Shown here in pieces: positions 35,401 to 43,298 of a stretch of DNA of 45,342 bases; position 1 is the stretch's first letter, and the number at the start of each line of letters is the position of its first letter. This stretch comes from Bacilli bacterium (GTDB taxonomy: Bacteria > Bacillota_I > Bacilli_A > ML615J-28 > CAG-698): NCBI GenBank assembly GCA_017450215.1, contig JAFSVH010000005.1, forward strand, positions 1 to 45,342. Direction: 5' to 3'. The notes beneath the pieces were generated by a model. It was given only the letters and a program-made list of their open reading frames with translations. It made no database searches and was not told the DNA's origin. The translations under genes and the position numbers were made by a program.

Positions 35401-36367
35401 TTGATAAGGCAGTGCCTTCTTTTACTGACCAAGTAAATAATACACCAGGTTCAGATTCATAACTTGTAACTAAATCTAATGCACCATAAATAGCTTCAGG
35501 AAGAGAAATAGTAGCAAAAATTGCATCCTTTACCTCATCAACATTTACAAAATATTCTTTTGCACTATCACTGAATGCATAAGCAGTCCATGTTGAACCA
35601 CTCTTAGAAACCAATGCATATTTAGTATCAACTTTTTTATCAATATATGCTTCATATGAACTATAGCAAGCATCAGCTAAAACAATACTACCTGAATCAT
35701 CAGTTAATACGATACGATTAGCTTCATCCTTGCTTACAGCAGCAATGATACTATATAATTTACCATAATTAGCTCTATCATCACCTGAAAGAGCATTTAC
35801 TTCAGATAATTTCAAAGTTGCAGGACTAACTGAAGTAGCACCACTACCTTTACTAGTTAATTTTGCATTCTTTACAAAAGGTTGACCATTACTAATAGCA
35901 AATTTACCTTCTATTTCTAAAACTGTACCAGCATTAATGCCATTTAAAGCAGCTGAAGATGATGGCTTAACATAAATTCCTGCACTACCATCAGATACAT
36001 ATACACCATCATTTGTTAGAGCGAAAACAGTTGCTGTAAAGAAAGCATCATCATTATTCTTACCTTCTAAAATACCAGCTATATTTTTAAGCTTTGCAAT
36101 AACTTCAACTTTCTCTTTTCCGCAGACAGTACATGTATATTTCATTTCTCCTTCACTATCTAATGTAGGAGCTTTGGTTTGTACACCTTCACCAAATGTA
36201 TGTGCTGCTTTTTCAAAAACTTCATCACAACCATCTTGGTTACATGCATGCCAATGGTATTCATTATCACTAGACCATGCTTCAGCAGCTGAATGTTCTT
36301 TTTCACAGCCAATCAAGACAAACGCTAGAACGAGAATAAAGATTAAACTAAAAATTCTTTTTTTCAT
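32480..36367 (-). CDS. Large surface lipoprotein with OB-like and Ig-like repeats
   Basis: The protein has 1295 aa. The lipobox is VLIGC (Cys21). Residues 40-92 carry paired Cys/His motifs (HWHACNQDGC and YTCTVCGK) of a type common at the N terminus of gut bacterial surface proteins. Then come an OB-like beta domain (about 93-175), a BIG-type region (about 285-370), and alternating modules: atrophied Ig-like domains with LTWTSSDDSLLN near 660 and LTWTSSDDAVLN near 1010, and OB-like segments (VTVKGAIIAFISDG near 1080). No catalytic motif is visible. It is the last gene of the ggt operon, 33 nt after the M14 lipoprotein gene. It likely binds a surface ligand or scaffolds the enzymes; this is inference. 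Confidence 0.8.
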   Translation of the reverse strand: MKKRIFSLIFILVLAFVLIGCEKEHSAAEAWSSDNEYHWHACNQDGCDEVFEKAAHTFGEGVQTKAPTLDSEGEMKYTCTVCGKEKVEVIAKLKNIAGILEGKNNDDAFFTATVFALTNDGVYVSDGSAGIYVKPSSSAALNGINAGTVLEIEGKFAISNGQPFVKNAKLTSKGSGATSVSPATLKLSEVNALSGDDRANYGKLYSIIAAVSKDEANRIVLTDDSGSIVLADACYSSYEAYIDKKVDTKYALVSKSGSTWTAYAFSDSAKEYFVNVDEVKDAIFATISLPEAIYGALDLVTSYESEPGVLFTWSVKEGTALSITDNKVSVDLGITEDASVTLLLTLTSGATKATKEFTLTVKAMKNLSLGQGVNEEGYVVIKDAVVVGAGVADEKSVYHYIIALEKNTGGFYLLDVSSDVRKTVKAGDVIDFVAKWRSDETIEEGKVARPAYEDIQVIVKKGETYNVDYATLGAVDLENLEDYQYAIDNLHDSVRLYRIVSPFLVGSGSSNYNWYQFGPTLAAAANGVTNSRQFSLLIKNFAENGLSSWESTYNVPTKTQGAKQYRGLVLYAFSVYQTGDTKWSFIVPCEAASFESIEEKVNAAIKEVMFDEITASSAGTATLPASVVVDEVTYALTWTSSDDSLLNGSTGAYPVLYDEASVVLTASFKVGEENKQFSYTVKLLASEVEAISVSEAIAQAKLVEGGEIIVPKLEAYIAAIAASSENNPEFRYGIMLTDGKKVVYFKTTDYTIGEHDLAAYDKIVLRGAKLAVDKDGHVISDFAKAEFVSSNNTIDYSQLEIDAVVTNDEELAAFIGSHGVTHGLVVKFAGDSIYFVGTGSTSTNGRYQVNYKKAANSSSARYTYDLETNNSKSLAFSMQCSKLLLGRNWWEDCGMPEKSGSTAYEVEGSFIAVGGYNGNTLHAWTIINADEFKLTKVSDATLAKRAIISNTTKEYNAYASGVATLPTSVKVGEVDIQLTWTSSDDAVLNASTGAYAAVTSEKTVVLTAKFTIAATEYSQAVEIKLLATEPEPLTVTEALASQNGDSVTVKGAIIAFISDGNSGEAIKGFMLMDNATGKILAVHNVSSAATYPNYVYLDSSIPLAIGDSVKVRGTYSKNAGEAEYIDMNAEGKVEFVEKVTLNFHEGEEGSAVVVINSDAELAALIASGDYYGKILKLVATSDNPLHVSGSGTSATTVCNFKIGYHYGDGANNNQIYYDNLTISTKSDVNAPNTDGTTTFSKDLYGATREDGKMGASTNNERVGVLYITICYKTSTYYQSSIVNFANCGLTAKPTE

Positions 36368-36400
36368 TTTTTTCTCCTTTGTAACCTGTGTTACTTTTAT

Positions 36401-37324
36401 TTAAATTCTATCCCAAGCTAAATCAAAGAAAGCTTGTAAGATATTTAATTGTTGTCTAATACGTGTATCCAATAAAGCTCTATCTTCATCACGGTTAGTT
36501 TCAACCGTAAATACGATTTTTTCTGGATAAGTATTTGTAAAATAATAATTAAAACTTCCTAATTGATTAGATTCTTCTCTTCTAAAATCAATTTCTGATT
36601 CTTCTCTATATTCATTATTATATCTTCTAATTATTTGATTAATAAATCTTGGATTATTTGAAGCAATAAGTGTATCACCTAATGAAGTCTTAACTCCTTC
36701 TTCCATTTGATTCCAACTATGACGTGATTCATGTAAATCTATAATATAATCAGGGTCAAATGCCTCAATTTCATTTACTAAAGCTGTTGAAATTTCGATT
36801 GTTGAAATCTTAGCGGAAGAATAACGACCTTTTGGAAAAGATCTATTCAAATCACTAAAATCATAACCAGAAACTACATATCTATGCTTTGCATTATCAG
36901 CTAAAATATTAGCTTGAGGAATTAAAAGAACACTGCCTTGGAAACCATATTCATTAACTAAACTATCCTTTAGTTTTAATGCTGCATTCCATCCAGCAAG
37001 TTCATCACCATGAATTCCCCCAACAATACAAATCTTAGGTCCTTGTTTGTTAGTAGTATAAAGATAAACATCAGTTTCTGTGTCTTTTCCTTCTAACATC
37101 TTGTGACTTGAAACATTATATTCTAATTCTTCACATTCACATTTTTCTTCACATTCTGTGCAATCAGGATCTTTGCACTTCTTACAATAAGGACATATAT
37201 TAGTTTCTACATACTCACTTGGAGTATCACCACCATCATCAGGTTCCTCGCTACATCCAACAATTAAGAACGTTAAAATTATTATTAATATTAAACTAAC
37301 TATTTTAACGTATTTTTTAAGCAT
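36401..37324 (-). CDS. M14-like zinc hydrolase lipoprotein (AstE/AspA type)
   Basis: The protein has 307 aa. A signal peptide ends at LIVGC (Cys24). Residues 44-64 hold seven cysteines in spacing CPYCKKC...CTEC...CEC. The domain from about 70 is of the succinylglutamate desuccinylase/aspartoacylase group of M14: zinc ligands in GGIHGDE (His105, Glu108) and DLHES (His198), the substrate-binding DLNRSFP (158-164), and the catalytic Glu in FTVETNRD near 272. Such enzymes split N-acyl amino acids or amide-linked glutamate; the phage gamma-polyglutamate hydrolase fold is related. With GGT and Pgs nearby, a gamma-glutamyl substrate is plausible. The start is odd: the only ribosome site, AGGAG, is 14 nt upstream. 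Confidence 0.82.
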   Translation of the reverse strand: MLKKYVKIVSLILIIILTFLIVGCSEEPDDGGDTPSEYVETNICPYCKKCKDPDCTECEEKCECEELEYNVSSHKMLEGKDTETDVYLYTTNKQGPKICIVGGIHGDELAGWNAALKLKDSLVNEYGFQGSVLLIPQANILADNAKHRYVVSGYDFSDLNRSFPKGRYSSAKISTIEISTALVNEIEAFDPDYIIDLHESRHSWNQMEEGVKTSLGDTLIASNNPRFINQIIRRYNNEYREESEIDFRREESNQLGSFNYYFTNTYPEKIVFTVETNRDEDRALLDTRIRQQLNILQAFFDLAWDRI

Positions 37325-37332
37325 TAAATTTA

Positions 37333-37989
37333 TTAATTAGCTCCTAATAAAACTTCAATATAATCTTTAATATCATATTCATCAGAGAATAAATATAATT
37401 TATCGAAACCTTTGCACCATTCAGTGCTATATTTCTTATCATAATCTGCACCTTTAGAATCATCAGCATCATAAATGAATACATAATCTGCACCTTTTAC
37501 AGCTTCAGAAATAATAGGGTCTGAAGATTCTCCTCTTCTTTCCTTACCAGATAATTGACAAAGAATTAAAATAATTCCTTCTTTTTCAGCTAATGCTTTA
37601 GCTCTAGCGATTTCACTAGTTTGAGTAATATCACCAGAAATACCTTTTGAAGTATAACCTAAAACAGATATAACAACATCACCTGCATTTAAATCAGCTG
37701 CTTTCAATTGATTATCAACTGTAACAGTAATTTCACTACCTTCGATAGCATCATTAACGATAGTTTGCATATAAGCAAAATCAGCTTGACCTAATGCAGT
37801 AACGTAAACAGACTTACCAGCTTCTAATACAACTGATAAACCAGCATTAGCAACCTTTACATCACGTTTAACTTCAACTTCAGGGCCTGGACCTGGTTGT
37901 GGTTCAGGTTCATCACCACATCCAACTAATACAAATGCAGTTAATGCAAATAGTGCAACTAATAAAAATAATAAAACATTCTTTTTCAT
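37333..37989 (-). CDS. Small lipoprotein of unknown family
   Basis: The protein has 218 aa, a lipobox ending FVLVGC (Cys about 24) and a Pro/Glu-rich linker (EPEPQPGPGPEVEV). The remainder reads as an alternating alpha/beta domain: strands VVISVLGYT near 108, IILILCQL and YVFIYDAD, with conserved-looking acidic residues (DADDSKGADYD). I recognise no family with certainty. A Rossmann-like ligand-binding role is possible. It lies between two M14-like hydrolase genes (23 nt and 8 nt gaps), so it is probably part of the same surface system, perhaps a binding partner. The start follows AAAAAGGAGAT. Confidence 0.65.
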   Translation of the reverse strand: MKKNVLLFLLVALFALTAFVLVGCGDEPEPQPGPGPEVEVKRDVKVANAGLSVVLEAGKSVYVTALGQADFAYMQTIVNDAIEGSEITVTVDNQLKAADLNAGDVVISVLGYTSKGISGDITQTSEIARAKALAEKEGIILILCQLSGKERRGESSDPIISEAVKGADYVFIYDADDSKGADYDKKYSTEWCKGFDKLYLFSDEYDIKDYIEVLLGAN

Positions 37990-38012
37990 TTTTTATCTCC
38001 TTTTTATGCTTT

Positions 38013-39539
38013 TTAATCTATATCTAATAAATAATTTCCAACACCATATTTAATTAAATCATAATATGATGGAACAGTTCCTTCTTCAAGAATCATTTCA
38101 CCAACATAAACTCCACCATCACCAACATTATCACGACCTGTTTGAGTAACAACTCTCGTAGTCTTAATTTTATTAAATCCTGTTATAACAGATTCAAATG
38201 ATAATACATGACGGGCAACACGTTCACTTATTTCTACAGGTGCACCATAAATATTACTTGTGTCATGTTCTTCATCATATTTCACAAGTGCTTCATAGAA
38301 TTTATCTGGTGCAGAATATTTAATTAAATCTTCAGTAAATGCTCCTCTAATCTTACCTTGAGAGGCATTAGATGTTTCAAACAAGAATACATAAGCATTA
38401 GTATAATCTCCAACCTCACGATGAGTTAATCCATGCATATTAAGTGGTGATTGATCTGCTGGCATATTTAGTTTTTGAGTCTTATCTGCTTCAGGATTAT
38501 AATACCTAAATCCATTTATTTTCATTTGACTCCAAATATCAGCAGCATCTTGATGATATACACATTGATTTATTGTTAAATACTCTGGAGAAGCTTCATG
38601 TAAATCAATAACCATTGTAACATCCTTTTGATTTACAAAATTAGTAACAACCCAAGCAATCTGCTCAGTATATGTACCTTCTTCATTACCAGGATAAGCT
38701 CTATTAATATTTCTAACTTCACTTGAAGATAATTGTTGACCTGAAGAGTGTGTGTAAACATCTGGAGTAGGCCATTGATCTACTGTGTTAGTAGCCCGAG
38801 AACCATATTTAAAGGTTCTAGTATTACCATTCTTAGTTTTTAAATGATAATACCAAGTAGTTCCTTCTTGAGGTTGAGAATATGAATAAGCACTACGATT
38901 AAGTTCAGTAATAACATACAAAATACCACGTTTTACTTTTGCATTTTCCAATACAACTGTTGCAGCAAGTTGTCCACTTGGCTCATTTGGATGTGTTCCA
39001 CCAATCAAAAGTAAACTAGGTACTTTCTCAACAATAGCATCACTAATATCAACATTTTCGTTTTGATCATTATTAATTAAAGTGATTGCTTCTTTATATG
39101 ATAAAATACCAACTTCATATGTTCCACTTTTCACATTTTCATAAACATCATTTGCTGTTGCTAAAACATTAATATTAGAAGTAAATACATCTTTTGCAGC
39201 ATCATATTGACTACTTCCATCAACACCGCAAACACTTAAACCTTTAATATTGTCAATTTTATTATAATTAGCTAGCTTATCTTTCTTTACAATAGCAACT
39301 GTATTATCCGTTCCTTGAATCTCATAAATATTCGAATCAGCAACATCACCTTTTAAATGTTTAGAAAATTCAGAAAACTTATAAATCTTGCCAACTACAT
39401 CTTCACGAACAACAAATTCAGTATTATAATTTCTAAATTTTAAGAAATTAACACTAGTAATAACACCAATAATTAAAACTAAAGTAAGAATGCAAGTAGT
39501 AACAATCAATCTAATCTTTTTATCATTCATAAATTTCAT
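38013..39539 (-). CDS. Membrane-anchored M14-like hydrolase with N-terminal ligand-binding-like region
   Basis: The protein has 508 aa. One N-terminal transmembrane helix (10-31) would anchor it facing out. Residues about 45-165 (DNIKGLSVCGVDGSSQYDAA, then YEVGILSYKEA) resemble half of a solute-binding domain. From about 173 comes an AstE/AspA-type M14 domain: IGGTHPNEP (179-187, His183 and Glu186), NINRAYPG (277-284), DLHEAS (312-317, His314) and a catalytic Glu in FLFETSNAS near 393. It would remove an acyl or glutamyl group from an amide outside the cell. The ribosome site TAGGAGG overlaps the stop of the 54-aa gene before it, so the two are translationally linked. Confidence 0.82.
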   Translation of the reverse strand: MKFMNDKKIRLIVTTCILTLVLIIGVITSVNFLKFRNYNTEFVVREDVVGKIYKFSEFSKHLKGDVADSNIYEIQGTDNTVAIVKKDKLANYNKIDNIKGLSVCGVDGSSQYDAAKDVFTSNINVLATANDVYENVKSGTYEVGILSYKEAITLINNDQNENVDISDAIVEKVPSLLLIGGTHPNEPSGQLAATVVLENAKVKRGILYVITELNRSAYSYSQPQEGTTWYYHLKTKNGNTRTFKYGSRATNTVDQWPTPDVYTHSSGQQLSSSEVRNINRAYPGNEEGTYTEQIAWVVTNFVNQKDVTMVIDLHEASPEYLTINQCVYHQDAADIWSQMKINGFRYYNPEADKTQKLNMPADQSPLNMHGLTHREVGDYTNAYVFLFETSNASQGKIRGAFTEDLIKYSAPDKFYEALVKYDEEHDTSNIYGAPVEISERVARHVLSFESVITGFNKIKTTRVVTQTGRDNVGDGGVYVGEMILEEGTVPSYYDLIKYGVGNYLLDID

Positions 39540-39548
39540 AATTACCTC

Positions 39549-39713
39549 CTAACGAATCATAAAGATTCTAATTAGGAACATCATTAAAGCGATTGACCCA
39601 ATTATTATATTTGTTATTTTTTTAGTTTTAAATATATTCCACAAAATAAATAAAGCAATAATAATCGTGAATATTAAATAGAACACGAATAAAAATTCAT
39701 AATATACTCTCAT
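39549..39713 (-). CDS. 54-aa two-helix membrane protein
   Basis: This small ORF starts at ATG 39713 with GAGGAGG just upstream, overlapping the permease stop by one base (TAATG), and ends at TAG 39551-39549, which itself forms part of the ribosome site of the next gene. The product (MRVYYEFLFVFYLIF...) has two hydrophobic helices (about 6-26 and 34-53) joined by a short basic turn KTKKIT. No family is recognised. The tight coupling on both sides argues that it is a real gene. It could be a permease accessory subunit, or a counterpart of the small CapE/PgsE proteins needed for poly-gamma-glutamate synthesis; sequence does not decide. Confidence 0.8.
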   Translation of the reverse strand: MRVYYEFLFVFYLIFTIIIALFILWNIFKTKKITNIIIGSIALMMFLIRIFMIR

Positions 39714-41200
39714 TATTTTGCCTCCTCTAACTCACTTGCTTCTTTTTTCTTCATACCATTTAAAATTAATTGATAAACAAAAGCAAAGGCAAGAGCAAGA
39801 ATCATGCAGATACCAAATAGAATTAAGTATCCTGCTGTAGTTGATGGGAATACCTCATCAAAGATTAACTTTGCAAATAAAATGATATAAACTAATCCAT
39901 AAACATAAACAGCAATAAATGCAGGTAGAGCTGCTTTTGAAATAACGCTCCACTTTTTTTCTTCAACCATTGATGCAGCAAAAGTTGCTGACATTGCTGT
40001 TGGAGGTAAGAATTCACCAATTGCAGCCATCAAAGAAAAACCACAAGTTAGAGTAATACTAGTACGAGTCGTATACATTGACATTACGAATGGTCCTCCT
40101 AAAACTGAAGCTGAACCAAAAGCAGAAATACCACCAAAAACTGGTAATGTTATTGCCATACTAATATATTTCCAGAAATTAGGAAGCATTAAAGCATTAG
40201 CAACAAAGAAGCTTCTTACACCATTTAAAGCAATAACTTCCATAAACATTCCAACACCCATTAATAGACCCATAGCACCAAATGATTTTAACACTCCAAG
40301 TCTTACTACATCTACTACACAAATTGCTTTATCTTCATCATTTTCATTTTCTTGATTTTCATGCTTTTTATAGAATGGAACTTTACGTCCAAAGAAGAAA
40401 GCAACAATAGTAGATACAACAAACATACCTGGCATAGCAAAACTACCTAGAATTTTAGGCCAAATCATTTCACCAATGATTAAGGCAATCAAAACATAAA
40501 GTGGAATTGCAACAGTCCATTTAACTTCCTTTAAAATATCTGTATTAACAACCTTACTAACCTCTTCTTCCTCAATAGGTTTTACATATTTTCTTCCAAG
40601 TAAAATAACACTTACAATAGCAATAGGTAAAACAAGCAATAAAAGCGGAAGTGTGAAATTAGTATAAGGAATATCAACAACATCACATATAACCATAGCT
40701 GGCACATTGACTGGAGGAGCAACCATACCTAAGATTGAACCCATAGCCACAATTGCACCAGTTTTAGCTCTAGGTATTCCCCATTTAATCATAATTGGAG
40801 CAACTAAAGCACCAGCAGAAATAGCAGATGCTAAAGATGAACCAGTTACCATAGCAGGGAACATTATTATAATCATGAGAGCAATTAATAATAATGTAGG
40901 CCACTTTCTAAGTAGTTTTACAATGATTGCACTTATATATTCAAGTGCACCCGTAATTTGCAATGCTCCCATGAAAATCATCGCAGTTGTAATTGTTAGA
41001 ATAGTATCAAAATAGCCAAATGCCCCTTCAACAAGATACCTAAATTCGAAGGCAGTCTTACTAAAAATAGCAGACATCACCATTCCAACTAAAGCAGATG
41101 CCATTAGACAAAGTCCAGATGGAAGCTTTGCACCTAGAAGTAAAGCTACAAAGACACCAATCATAACAATAAAATAAATTAGTTCAATTTGTAAAAGCAT
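39713..41200 (-). CDS. DctM-like (TRAP-type large subunit) permease
   Basis: This 495-aa polytopic protein has about 12 helices. The segment AMGSILGMVAPPVNVPAMVI near 152-171 fits the substrate-pore repeat of the DctM/ion transporter superfamily, and a second half-repeat contains GEFLPPTAMSATFAASM near 400. TRAP systems normally also need DctP and DctQ subunits; neither is encoded nearby, though the 54-aa membrane protein follows immediately. A cytosolic loop near 275-295 is rich in Glu, Asn and Asp. Placement right after ggt suggests uptake of glutamate, gamma-glutamyl peptides or another organic acid released outside. The start follows AAGGAGGACTAA, overlapping the ggt stop region. Confidence 0.75.
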   Translation of the reverse strand: MLLQIELIYFIVMIGVFVALLLGAKLPSGLCLMASALVGMVMSAIFSKTAFEFRYLVEGAFGYFDTILTITTAMIFMGALQITGALEYISAIIVKLLRKWPTLLLIALMIIIMFPAMVTGSSLASAISAGALVAPIMIKWGIPRAKTGAIVAMGSILGMVAPPVNVPAMVICDVVDIPYTNFTLPLLLLVLPIAIVSVILLGRKYVKPIEEEEVSKVVNTDILKEVKWTVAIPLYVLIALIIGEMIWPKILGSFAMPGMFVVSTIVAFFFGRKVPFYKKHENQENENDEDKAICVVDVVRLGVLKSFGAMGLLMGVGMFMEVIALNGVRSFFVANALMLPNFWKYISMAITLPVFGGISAFGSASVLGGPFVMSMYTTRTSITLTCGFSLMAAIGEFLPPTAMSATFAASMVEEKKWSVISKAALPAFIAVYVYGLVYIILFAKLIFDEVFPSTTAGYLILFGICMILALAFAFVYQLILNGMKKKEASELEEAK

Positions 41201-41210
41201 TTAGTCCTCC

Positions 41211-43139
41211 TTAATAACCTAATGCTTTACCATCACGACGTGGGTCAGCACCACCTTCAAGATATAATAATTTTCCATTTTCATCATAATTGAAAGTAAT
41301 ACCTTGAACACCACCAAAATATAAATCAATCTTATCATAAGTATTAACTGAATAATTCTTAGCTTCTAATGCGCTTAAGACTCCATCAGCTAAACCAACA
41401 TTTTCTAGTTCTAATAATTTATGGCTATTAACAGTTTGTCCTTCTTTCATTAAATCTACATCAGCCATAGCAACAGCATAACTATATACTCTAGGACTAT
41501 TAATAGCACTTTGAATATCCATTCCAAAATCAAGTAAATTAAGTACAACATTAATTACAGCAGATGGAATTCTAGTACTTCCAGGGCTACCTAAAGTAGC
41601 AATTGGATCACCATCTTTTAAAATAATCGTTGGCATAATATGACTTACAGGTTGCTTGTAAGGCTTCAAATAATGAACACTTGTTGTAGTTGTAGAGAAT
41701 GATGACATTTGGTTGTTTAGGAAGAATCCACAACCATCAGGAACTACGAATGCACCCCAGAAGTGATTGATAGTTTGAGTGAAACTAACAATGTTACCTT
41801 CACTATCAGCAACAGAGAATGTAGTTGTTCCATTGTCATCTTCCCATAAATCAATTTTATAGCTTTGTTCATCCAAAGCACTTTGATATTCAAATGGGCT
41901 CTTATCGTTATTATAACCTCTTGCTTCTCTATCAGCTCCACCCCAGTCATAAGATGAAGTAAGTCTAATACTATTAGTTGGATCATATAAAGCATTAAAT
42001 CTTTGAGCAGCATAGGCTTTATCTGATAAACCTTCAATTGGGACATTTTCTATCTTTCTATCAGCAATATAATGACGTTTATCAGCATATGATAAATGCA
42101 TTGCAGTAGAAATTAAATGTAAATATTCAGCTGAATTATGTCCTAAATCAGATAATTTAGTTCCTGTTGTCTTACTATAATATTCAAGCATGTTAAGAGT
42201 TTCGATTAAAATAATACCACCAGAAGATGGAGTATTAGCTGATACAATATCATAACCATTATAACTACCAGTTAATGGCGTATCAATAATTGGATAATTT
42301 TGAACAGCATAATCTAAATCCGCACCAGTTACTAAACCACCTCTATCGGCATAAGCTTTTAATATAGCTTCTCTAACCCAACCAGTATAGAATCCCTCAG
42401 CACCTTTATTAGCAATTTCTTTTAATACTTTTGCGTAATCAGTTTGAACAAGCTTTTCACCAGCTCTAAGTGCTCTTCTACCATTACCAAAAATATTAAT
42501 CATACCAGGTACTTGTAATACTGAATCATAGATATTAGATGCTAATGTATCAGTAACAGTAAAACCATTTTCTGCATAATAAATTGCAGGCTCTAATACT
42601 TTCTCATAATCTAAATTACCTAAATCATCAATAATTTTACATAAGCCTAATACTTCAGTTGGAACAGCAGCAGCACCAATTCCTTCTTTCAAACTTAAAT
42701 CAGTTCCATCATAATTTGCTGGAATAGCTTTAGCTGGAGCAAATTCACGAAAGTTATAGAATAAATATTCACCTGTCTTAGCATTATAGGCAGTCATAAC
42801 ACCACCTCCACCAACACCAGATGCATATGGTTCAACAACACCCAAAGCAAAAGCAACAGCAACAGCAGCATCAAATGCATTACCACCATTTTGAAGTGTA
42901 TAATAACCAGCATAACTAGCATAAGGATTAGCAGCAGCTACAACACCATGTGTTCCCCTAGCAGTTCTACTTGATAAATCTAACAAATCATCTTCTTTAA
43001 TATATTTAAAGAATCCAGTTTCATCTCCACTTGGATCAATAGGTGGATCAACTGGATCAGGAGTAGGATCTCCACCACAAGCAGTCATAGCAAATACTAA
43101 GAATAATGCCATAATAAACATAATTAGTTGTTTTTTCAT
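41211..43139 (-). CDS. ggt: Lipoprotein gamma-glutamyltransferase
   Basis: The protein has 642 aa. The lipobox is AMTAC (Cys21), followed by a Pro/Asp-rich linker (25-40). The gamma-glutamyltransferase domain shows NFREFAPAKA (129-138, Arg131 equivalent to the glutamate-binding Arg114 of E. coli), the self-cleavage/nucleophile site GTTTFSVAD (437-445, Thr438), LLNNQM-type FFLNNQMSSFS, and the oxyanion-side GSPGSTRIP. It should autoprocess into two subunits and transfer or hydrolyse gamma-glutamyl groups outside the cell. In Bacillus, relatives digest poly-gamma-glutamate or (CapD) attach it to peptidoglycan. First gene of the operon; start follows AGAAAGGGGAT. Confidence 0.92.
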   Translation of the reverse strand: MKKQLIMFIMALFLVFAMTACGGDPTPDPVDPPIDPSGDETGFFKYIKEDDLLDLSSRTARGTHGVVAAANPYASYAGYYTLQNGGNAFDAAVAVAFALGVVEPYASGVGGGGVMTAYNAKTGEYLFYNFREFAPAKAIPANYDGTDLSLKEGIGAAAVPTEVLGLCKIIDDLGNLDYEKVLEPAIYYAENGFTVTDTLASNIYDSVLQVPGMINIFGNGRRALRAGEKLVQTDYAKVLKEIANKGAEGFYTGWVREAILKAYADRGGLVTGADLDYAVQNYPIIDTPLTGSYNGYDIVSANTPSSGGIILIETLNMLEYYSKTTGTKLSDLGHNSAEYLHLISTAMHLSYADKRHYIADRKIENVPIEGLSDKAYAAQRFNALYDPTNSIRLTSSYDWGGADREARGYNNDKSPFEYQSALDEQSYKIDLWEDDNGTTTFSVADSEGNIVSFTQTINHFWGAFVVPDGCGFFLNNQMSSFSTTTTSVHYLKPYKQPVSHIMPTIILKDGDPIATLGSPGSTRIPSAVINVVLNLLDFGMDIQSAINSPRVYSYAVAMADVDLMKEGQTVNSHKLLELENVGLADGVLSALEAKNYSVNTYDKIDLYFGGVQGITFNYDENGKLLYLEGGADPRRDGKALGY

Positions 43140-43204
43140 AATATCCCCTTTCTCAATACTTTTTTGTCATATAACATCGAATGCAAAAAAGTTATTCTAC
43201 TTCT

Positions 43205-43210
43205 ATTATA
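43205..43210 (-). promoter_or_regulatory. -10 box of the ggt operon
   Basis: TATAAT with TTATAA 17 nt upstream as a weak -35, just downstream of the rluD-like gene terminator. The leader would be about 60 nt. Confidence 0.45.
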
Positions 43211-43250
43211 TTTTAATCGTAAACACTTTATAAAACAATAAAAAAAACAA

Positions 43251-43283
43251 AAGAGGACTTAATACTTATTACAAAGTCCTCTT
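43251..43283 (-). terminator. Terminator after the degV-pseudouridine synthase unit
   Basis: A 10-bp perfect stem AAGAGGACTT/AAGTCCTCTT with a 13-nt loop, followed on the minus strand by TTGTTTTTTTTATT. Confidence 0.88.
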
Positions 43284-43298
43284 ATATTCATTTTATTT

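Noticed and set aside
39549..39713. Naming the 54-aa protein PgsE/CapE or DctQ
   Set aside because: Size alone matches PgsE, but the topology (two helices) and position differ; it is far shorter than DctQ. Left unnamed.
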